From positions 22,436-86,435 of IMG/VR virus record IMGVR_UViG_3300044994_000386: a DNA stretch of 64,000 nt. One strand, written 5' to 3'. A program made the position numbers and the translations under genes. The notes under the pieces are model-generated. The model was not told the DNA's origin. It worked only from the letters and a program-made list of their open reading frames with translations, and ran no database searches. The stretch comes from a virus. This document shows, piece by piece, positions 59,615 to 64,000 of this stretch; position 1 is the first letter of the stretch, and each line of letters begins with the position of its first letter.

Positions 59615-60970
59615 ATGTCTAAACTCGTGAGATTAAATGAAATAAACGATGATTCATTATTGAACGAACTATTCTCTCAAGAAATAGTTGTATTTGAAGA
59701 TGTACAGGGCTCAAAAATTTTTGTAAATTGGAATGGAAAAGAATTTATAATTAAGCCAAAATCACTATCCTCTGAACCAATCAACTTAATTGATTTGGCT
59801 ATGCAGAATTATTACAATCATGCAATAAATTATTTTAATTCATTAGATTCTCGTGTCAAAGGTTTATTAAATAAGAAATGGTGGTTTTGCTTTGAATATT
59901 TTCCAGATAATCAACCGGCTAATATTCAATATGATCGTGTTCCGAAAAATCACTTAGTACTCACATCAATTTCAAAAAATGGTAGGTTCGAATACTCATT
60001 TGATGAATTAGATGAATACGCTAGGCTTTTCAATACTGATGTGATTCCGGTAATTTTTAAAGGTAAATTGAGTGAGAAGTCAATTGAAGCAATTAAGTAC
60101 TTTTTAAACACAAGTGAAGATGATTTAGAATTTGTTTTTGGTGAAAAATCTTTTTCATTTTTCTTTTATAAGTTGTTAAATCCACAGTTAAATAACTCAT
60201 TCTTGATGCAAGATGATTTTCAAAAAAATATTGAAAAAATTATTATCCGTGTATCTAACAAAGATATATCATTTGAAATTTTAAATCCATTATATAAGAG
60301 AATATCAAACTCTAATTCAACTGATTTTGTTGAAATCTATAGTTTAATTTTAGTTAATTTCTTGAATTTTTGCCAATCTATTAAATTAGATGAAATTAAA
60401 ATTAAAGCTAATCGAAGGGACGAGGCTTATATTAACTTAATTTGTAAGTTATTTAACATATATCTATCTGAAGTAAAAGAAGATCTTCTACAGTTTGACT
60501 TTGCAGTACCTGAGTTTTTTGATAAAGATAAATTCAGAATCAATAAAGAGCTAATCCAAAATAAAAAAACCAAAAGTTTAATTGAAGAATCACCTAAGAT
60601 CGAGTACATATTTAAAGTTATCTTAGGATCTTTCAATAAAAAAAGAAAGAAAACGATCGGTGTATTCACAGAAGACACACTTGTTATATTCAATACATTT
60701 GTTGATCGTATCAATTCATACTTAGATAAACACCTAAAGAAATTGAGTGAAATTGAACTAACTAGAAAAAAACTTTTAGATTTCGGTGACTTTTTCGAAA
60801 TTAAATATGATACAGATGGTGATGAACAAGTTTATCCAGATATCTACACTGAGTTTGAAAAAGGATTTCCGGAAGAAAAGAATAAGAAGAAAAGTAAAGG
60901 TGGAAAATTTGAAGTAGAGCCTCCCTCAGAAGAAAAAACAACTATACCAGATGAAACAGGTAAAGGTTAA
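59615..60970 (+). CDS. Possible RNA/DNA ligase-like nucleotidyltransferase domain protein
   Basis: 451 residues. The N-terminal 160 residues show ligase-like features: IFVNWNGKEFIIKPKSL (a Lys-Pro near the place of the KxDG site), then KWWFCFEYFPDNQPANIQYDRVPKNHLVL, which resembles motif III-IV (GE..., YDR.P..). The usual KxDG motif is not intact, so activity is doubtful. The C-terminal half is helical, with a Lys/Glu-rich disordered end (EEKNKKKSKGGKFE). It may be an RNA ligase relative used in tRNA repair. Low certainty. Divergent from the NFACT-R operon with a 61-base spacer. Confidence 0.55.
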   Translation: MSKLVRLNEINDDSLLNELFSQEIVVFEDVQGSKIFVNWNGKEFIIKPKSLSSEPINLIDLAMQNYYNHAINYFNSLDSRVKGLLNKKWWFCFEYFPDNQPANIQYDRVPKNHLVLTSISKNGRFEYSFDELDEYARLFNTDVIPVIFKGKLSEKSIEAIKYFLNTSEDDLEFVFGEKSFSFFFYKLLNPQLNNSFLMQDDFQKNIEKIIIRVSNKDISFEILNPLYKRISNSNSTDFVEIYSLILVNFLNFCQSIKLDEIKIKANRRDEAYINLICKLFNIYLSEVKEDLLQFDFAVPEFFDKDKFRINKELIQNKKTKSLIEESPKIEYIFKVILGSFNKKRKKTIGVFTEDTLVIFNTFVDRINSYLDKHLKKLSEIELTRKKLLDFGDFFEIKYDTDGDEQVYPDIYTEFEKGFPEEKNKKKSKGGKFEVEPPSEEKTTIPDETGKG

Positions 60971-61086
60971 GTTTACAAAAGAAATGACCAAAGACTTAGG
61001 TTATCTATCATCATGATAAGAGCACAAAAAGATAAAAAATTGTAAATAAAATTTTCAACAAATAAGATTGACGGTCTATAATTTGT

Positions 61087-62304
61087 ATGATTAAAGTATT
61101 AGAGTACAGACCCGAAAAAAAATTTCAGATTCGAAATAAACTCCAAAACAAAAATCATTTATTACAATTTTTACCACTTAGTTTATTTGAAATTTCAAAA
61201 GTTAGATTTATTACGTTCAAAAAACAAAACTTAAAAACTGCCTATTTAATAGACATAGTTCACAATTTACTCCTAAAATATTATTTCAAAAAAGAAAATA
61301 GATTTAATTTATCATCCATTATATTAAAAGAAAAATATGGCTATCTTTATAATTATTATATTGAGTGGTTATTACAGAATGAAACTATTGTAATGGTTCA
61401 AAATTATAAAACTGGTAAAAGGGCCAGAGTTTATAAATTAAATGAATCTATAATCAATGGAAAAATCAGTCGATATAGAAACACAGATAAGATTTTATTG
61501 AAAAAATGGAAAAATGCGGTTTTATCAATTGAAACTGAAGATACCACAACCAACCAAATACTACCAGAAATTAAACAAAAACTGGTTGATGATTTGTTCC
61601 ACGTTCAAATTGATTACCAGAAATCTATTTTATTTTTAGATTCTACAATGCAGGAATTCGATATTTACAACAAAAATAAATATTCAATAGATGCAATTAA
61701 AGACCAACATATATTCTATCATTTTGATTCATATGGTAGGATGCATACCAATTTTACAATTCTTAAATCATTTATCCGTAAAAATTGTTTACTAATTGAC
61801 GGAGAAGAAACCTATGAACTAGATATAAAAAATAGCCAACCTTTATTTTTAACAAAGTTAATGTTGGAAGAGGGCTTAGTAGACATAGATTTATCTGAGT
61901 TTGAGCTATTCAAATATCTAACAACGCATGGAAAGTTTTATCAATATATCATGGATAATTCAGATATAAAAGAAAAATCTAAAATTAAAGAGTTAACCTA
62001 TAAAGTTCTTTTTGGTAAAAACCATCGAAGTAAAGACGAAATGATTTTTAAGAGATTATTTCCCACGATTCATAATTTTATTAAGATGTACAAAAAAAAG
62101 AGTAAAGATTATAAAACTTTATCTCATCAGCTACAAAGAGCCGAATCTAATCTTGTTTTTAACAAAATTATTAAAGAAATTATGTATCTCTATCCTGAAG
62201 TTAAATTAATTACGGTTCATGATAGTATTATTTTCCAACAAAAGTACAAATCAATCATAGAAGAAGTATTCAATAATCAACTAAAAAAAGAATTTGATAT
62301 ATGA
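61087..62304 (+). CDS. Family A DNA polymerase-like palm protein
   Basis: 405 residues. Motif A is ETYELDIKNSQPLFLTKL (about 243-260), with the catalytic Asp; a preceding HFDSYGRMHTNFTILKSF block resembles the region before motif A. Motif B is KELTYKVLFGKN (about 305-316), with the fingers Lys and the Tyr-x-x-x-Gly part. Motif C is ITVHDSIIF near 378-386, the HD of family A. There is no 3'-5' exonuclease domain and the chain is shorter than Pol I. I know similar proteins from Bacteroidota mobile elements as hypothetical. It may be a repair or specialised polymerase. The stop overlaps the next gene by four bases (ATGA). Confidence 0.68.
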   Translation: MIKVLEYRPEKKFQIRNKLQNKNHLLQFLPLSLFEISKVRFITFKKQNLKTAYLIDIVHNLLLKYYFKKENRFNLSSIILKEKYGYLYNYYIEWLLQNETIVMVQNYKTGKRARVYKLNESIINGKISRYRNTDKILLKKWKNAVLSIETEDTTTNQILPEIKQKLVDDLFHVQIDYQKSILFLDSTMQEFDIYNKNKYSIDAIKDQHIFYHFDSYGRMHTNFTILKSFIRKNCLLIDGEETYELDIKNSQPLFLTKLMLEEGLVDIDLSEFELFKYLTTHGKFYQYIMDNSDIKEKSKIKELTYKVLFGKNHRSKDEMIFKRLFPTIHNFIKMYKKKSKDYKTLSHQLQRAESNLVFNKIIKEIMYLYPEVKLITVHDSIIFQQKYKSIIEEVFNNQLKKEFDI

Positions 62305-62474
62305 AAAGAAAATTTGGCCTTTTTTCAAAAAATTCTACAGACATAATCCACCAGGTTGATGTCGAATCTGAATCTGAAGCAATATCATTCTTCGCAAAAA
62401 TTAAAAATCTCCAAAAAAAAGATTTATTAGAAATTTTTGATGTTAAGGAGATAAAATCTAAAACTAATAAATAA
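62301..62474 (+). CDS. Small hypothetical protein coupled to the polymerase-like gene
   Basis: 57 residues, starting at the ATG that overlaps the previous stop as ATGA. It reads MKRKFGLFSKNSTD at the start, then DVESESEAISFFAKIKNL and a final helix. The overlap and continuous codon use support a real gene. It is too short for an assigned family; the middle resembles a frequent small phage protein pattern. Function unknown. Confidence 0.62.
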   Translation: MKRKFGLFSKNSTDIIHQVDVESESEAISFFAKIKNLQKKDLLEIFDVKEIKSKTNK

Positions 62475-62497
62475 AACGTAAATTTTATATATAGTTT

Positions 62498-63076
62498 ATG
62501 TTTAATTTATCAGATCCAAAAATAGGATATTTAATTATATCTGCACAAAATGAGAATACCTCTGCCTTGGATATTAAATTTCAATCCAATAAGTTGGCTA
62601 ATATTCTTTATGCTAAAGATTATACTCTAATTCCTGTTACTGGTTATTATAATCAAAAATATGAAAATTCATATATTGCTATCACTTCTGATGATAATGA
62701 TAATGATAAGCTAAGATCAGATGCAATCTATCTAATGGATGAGTTTAACCAATCATCTGTAATAGTTAAATATATCAACGAAACAGGTGCTAAGAAAATT
62801 CTTTCTGATGGATCCGAAGTACCATTGGGGATTGTAATTTATAATTCTGATATGAAAAATAAGACATATATCTACAATGGTGTTTCATTTTCGTTTATTG
62901 AGCAAAAGAGATATTATTTCCCTAAAGATAAAAAAGATCTTAAATCTGGAATGATCGTAGAATACTTTAATAATAATAAATGGACGGAACGACAAATAGT
63001 AAACGTCGATGATGAATACGATAAGATGTATCGATTATTAATAAAATATAAGAAGTTAAGAATTTGTCAATCATAA
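62498..63076 (+). CDS. Hypothetical protein, DUF3293-like start
   Basis: 192 residues. The N-terminal stretch KIGYLIISAQNENTSALDIK with PVTGYYNQKYENSYIAI recalls the DUF3293 pattern (SAQNPxS...N...L...PVxGxY...EES) seen in bacterial and phage proteins. The C-terminal 65 residues (SFIEQKRYYFPKDKKDL) look like a separate small domain. Possible nucleotide- or ligand-related role; unproven. It is preceded by TTTTATATATAGTTT next to the start. Confidence 0.6.
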   Translation: MFNLSDPKIGYLIISAQNENTSALDIKFQSNKLANILYAKDYTLIPVTGYYNQKYENSYIAITSDDNDNDKLRSDAIYLMDEFNQSSVIVKYINETGAKKILSDGSEVPLGIVIYNSDMKNKTYIYNGVSFSFIEQKRYYFPKDKKDLKSGMIVEYFNNNKWTERQIVNVDDEYDKMYRLLIKYKKLRICQS

Positions 63077-63112
63077 AACAATAAAAGTATCAAAAAAAAA
63101 ATAAATATAATT

Positions 63113-63727
63113 ATGATAAAAATTAAAAACTTTGCAAAGCAAGAATTGGATATTCTTGCTGCAACAACACCGGATGCTATTATTATACCATTTGCAAAAG
63201 AAATACTTGAATTGTGTGAATCATTTGGTAAATCAGGTCAAAGTGGTGCTTCGGCGCCTTACGTTGCCTATGCTATTTCTGAGACAGTAAGGAAACTAAT
63301 GCTATTTGAGCCTATTTCAGATATTACAGGTGATGAAAATGAATGGCACGGTATATCTGAAACAGATAATGGCTCAATAATTTTTCAAAACATTAGATGT
63401 GGTGCTTTATTTAAAGATGGAGTGGATTCAAAACCATACTATCTACATGCTATTGTTTGGAAAGGCGTTGAAGATGAGGATACGTTTACTGGAAGCGTTT
63501 ATTATGATGATATAAATTTTGAATTGATAAGTAGCAAACAATTAGTTAAATTTCCTTTTAAACCAAAGACATTTTATATTGATGTGGTTCGTGTGCCAAT
63601 TACAAAAGAAGAAGCCGAAATTAGAAATTTATACTACACCGAAAGTATTTCTGGAGAATGTTATTATACTATTTTAAAAGATCCAAAACAACTTGATGAA
63701 GTTTTTAAATATTATGAAAAAATCTAG
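63113..63727 (+). CDS. Conserved phage protein of unknown function
   Basis: 204 residues. The start MIKIKNFAKQELD is weakly motif-like. The blocks GKSGQSGASAPYVAYAISE, LMLFEPISDITGDENEW, IIFQNIRCGALFKDG and FPFKPKTFYIDVVRV match a family I recall from many phages and some bacteria (pattern GGSAPY ... PLTG-DEW ... QN-RC ... TFYIDV). No function is known. Followed by a promoter element and the LRR gene. Confidence 0.7.
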   Translation: MIKIKNFAKQELDILAATTPDAIIIPFAKEILELCESFGKSGQSGASAPYVAYAISETVRKLMLFEPISDITGDENEWHGISETDNGSIIFQNIRCGALFKDGVDSKPYYLHAIVWKGVEDEDTFTGSVYYDDINFELISSKQLVKFPFKPKTFYIDVVRVPITKEEAEIRNLYYTESISGECYYTILKDPKQLDEVFKYYEKI

Positions 63728-63759
63728 ATATTAAAAAAATAAAAATAATTTCCGGGATG

Positions 63760-63770
63760 TTTAATATATA
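63760..63770 (+). promoter_or_regulatory. Late-type promoter element TTTAATATATA
   Basis: It ends five bases before the ATG at 63776, with the same near-leaderless spacing as other late genes. Confidence 0.5.
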
Positions 63771-63775
63771 CCCTA

Positions 63776-64000
63776 ATGAAATACCTACTAGAATCCTCCA
63801 TATTTAATCAAATTGACCAAATTTGCAAGGAATTTGGTATAAAAAACTATACTCTAAATTGGGATGGGTCTATTGATGTGAATGGTGATGTGGATTTATC
63901 CTATCAAGGTCTATCAGAATTACCCCTTAAGTTCGGTATAGTCAGTGGTGATTTTTATTGCAATCATAATCAATTAACTTCCCTCTGGGGAGCTCCGAAG
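63776..64000 (+). CDS. Leucine-rich-repeat-like protein, C-terminus cut off by the window edge
   Basis: 75 codons are present before the edge. The start is MKYLLESSIFNQIDQ (weak motif, LLES). Residues 30-75 read as short LRR-like units, DGSIDVNGDVDLSYQGLSEL then PLKFGIVSGDFYCNHNQLTSLWGAPK, as in phage and bacterial LRR proteins whose arrays end in L-x-S-L-x-x-x-P. The rest of the array must lie beyond 64000. LRR proteins mediate protein binding and often act as effectors; here unknown. Confidence 0.72.
   Translation, partial: MKYLLESSIFNQIDQICKEFGIKNYTLNWDGSIDVNGDVDLSYQGLSELPLKFGIVSGDFYCNHNQLTSLWGAPK

Noticed and set aside
1-64000. Canonical tRNA genes or a recoded stop codon
   Set aside because: No cloverleaf was found in the few intergenic gaps. 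TAA, TAG and TGA all act as normal stops at gene ends, for example TGA at 62302-62304.

Overview
This window is a gene-dense, strongly AT-rich stretch of a large tailed (myovirus-type) phage genome. Both ends cut through genes: an incomplete reading frame leaves at base 1 and another at base 64000. Its relatives by gene content are T4-like phages. I recognise a gp16/gp17-like terminase pair, gp44-like clamp loader, gp41-like helicase, gp43-like DNA polymerase (N-terminal half only), gp25 baseplate wedge, a probable gp15 tail completion protein, a gp4-like head completion nuclease, a gp55-like late sigma factor and NrdA. A Bacteroidota (flavobacteria-like) host is inferred from the base composition, the general lack of Shine-Dalgarno sequences, a signal peptide ending in VFGQ and the style of the tail genes; this is inference, not proof.

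Layout. 0-5 kb: an unfinished large reverse-strand gene and small forward genes. 5-8 kb: head-to-head terminase genes. 8-14 kb: ClpS, a HAD phosphatase, an envelope-protein pair, a Gln/Ala-repeat protein, an isochorismatase-like hydrolase, gp25 and gp44. 14-25 kb: tail and late genes, the late sigma factor, a type II glutamine synthetase, gp4-like nuclease and two large tail or fibre proteins. 25-33 kb: small virion-type proteins, a zinc metallopeptidase, ClpP, an ankyrin protein and a Ro60/TROVE protein. 33-50 kb: mostly reverse-strand replication genes (NrdA, gp41, DinG-like helicase, half of a family B polymerase) mixed with members of a paralogous family. 50-64 kb: a nucleotidyltransferase, a DnaJ-zinc-finger fusion, Dam-type methylase, a tmRNA gene, an M28/M42-like peptidase, a stand-alone NFACT-R protein, a ligase-like protein, a family A polymerase-like protein and a leucine-rich-repeat protein.

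Three patterns tie the window together. First, more than twenty otherwise unrelated proteins begin with a short motif of the form M-K-[HYLFPV]-[IL]-K-x-[FY]-E-x-[FY]. It is absent from the replication, packaging and metabolic enzymes, and it resembles the capsid-targeting sequence of T4 internal head proteins. I infer a set of virion-packaged, injected proteins. Second, a tmRNA, a NFACT-R (RqcH-type) protein and a peptidase lie on one strand within 3.5 kb, and ClpP and ClpS are encoded elsewhere in the window. This suggests a phage-owned ribosome-rescue and proteolysis set. Third, a TTAATATATAA element sits only 3-5 bases before many start codons. With the gp55-like sigma factor it suggests late promoters that give nearly leaderless mRNAs.

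An additional paralogous family (signatures FIPD, FVNKFK, SCM and GRALxW...DRxY) is expanded here and joined to different partner domains, including a DnaJ-type zinc finger. No CRISPR array, canonical tRNA gene or intact insertion sequence was seen.
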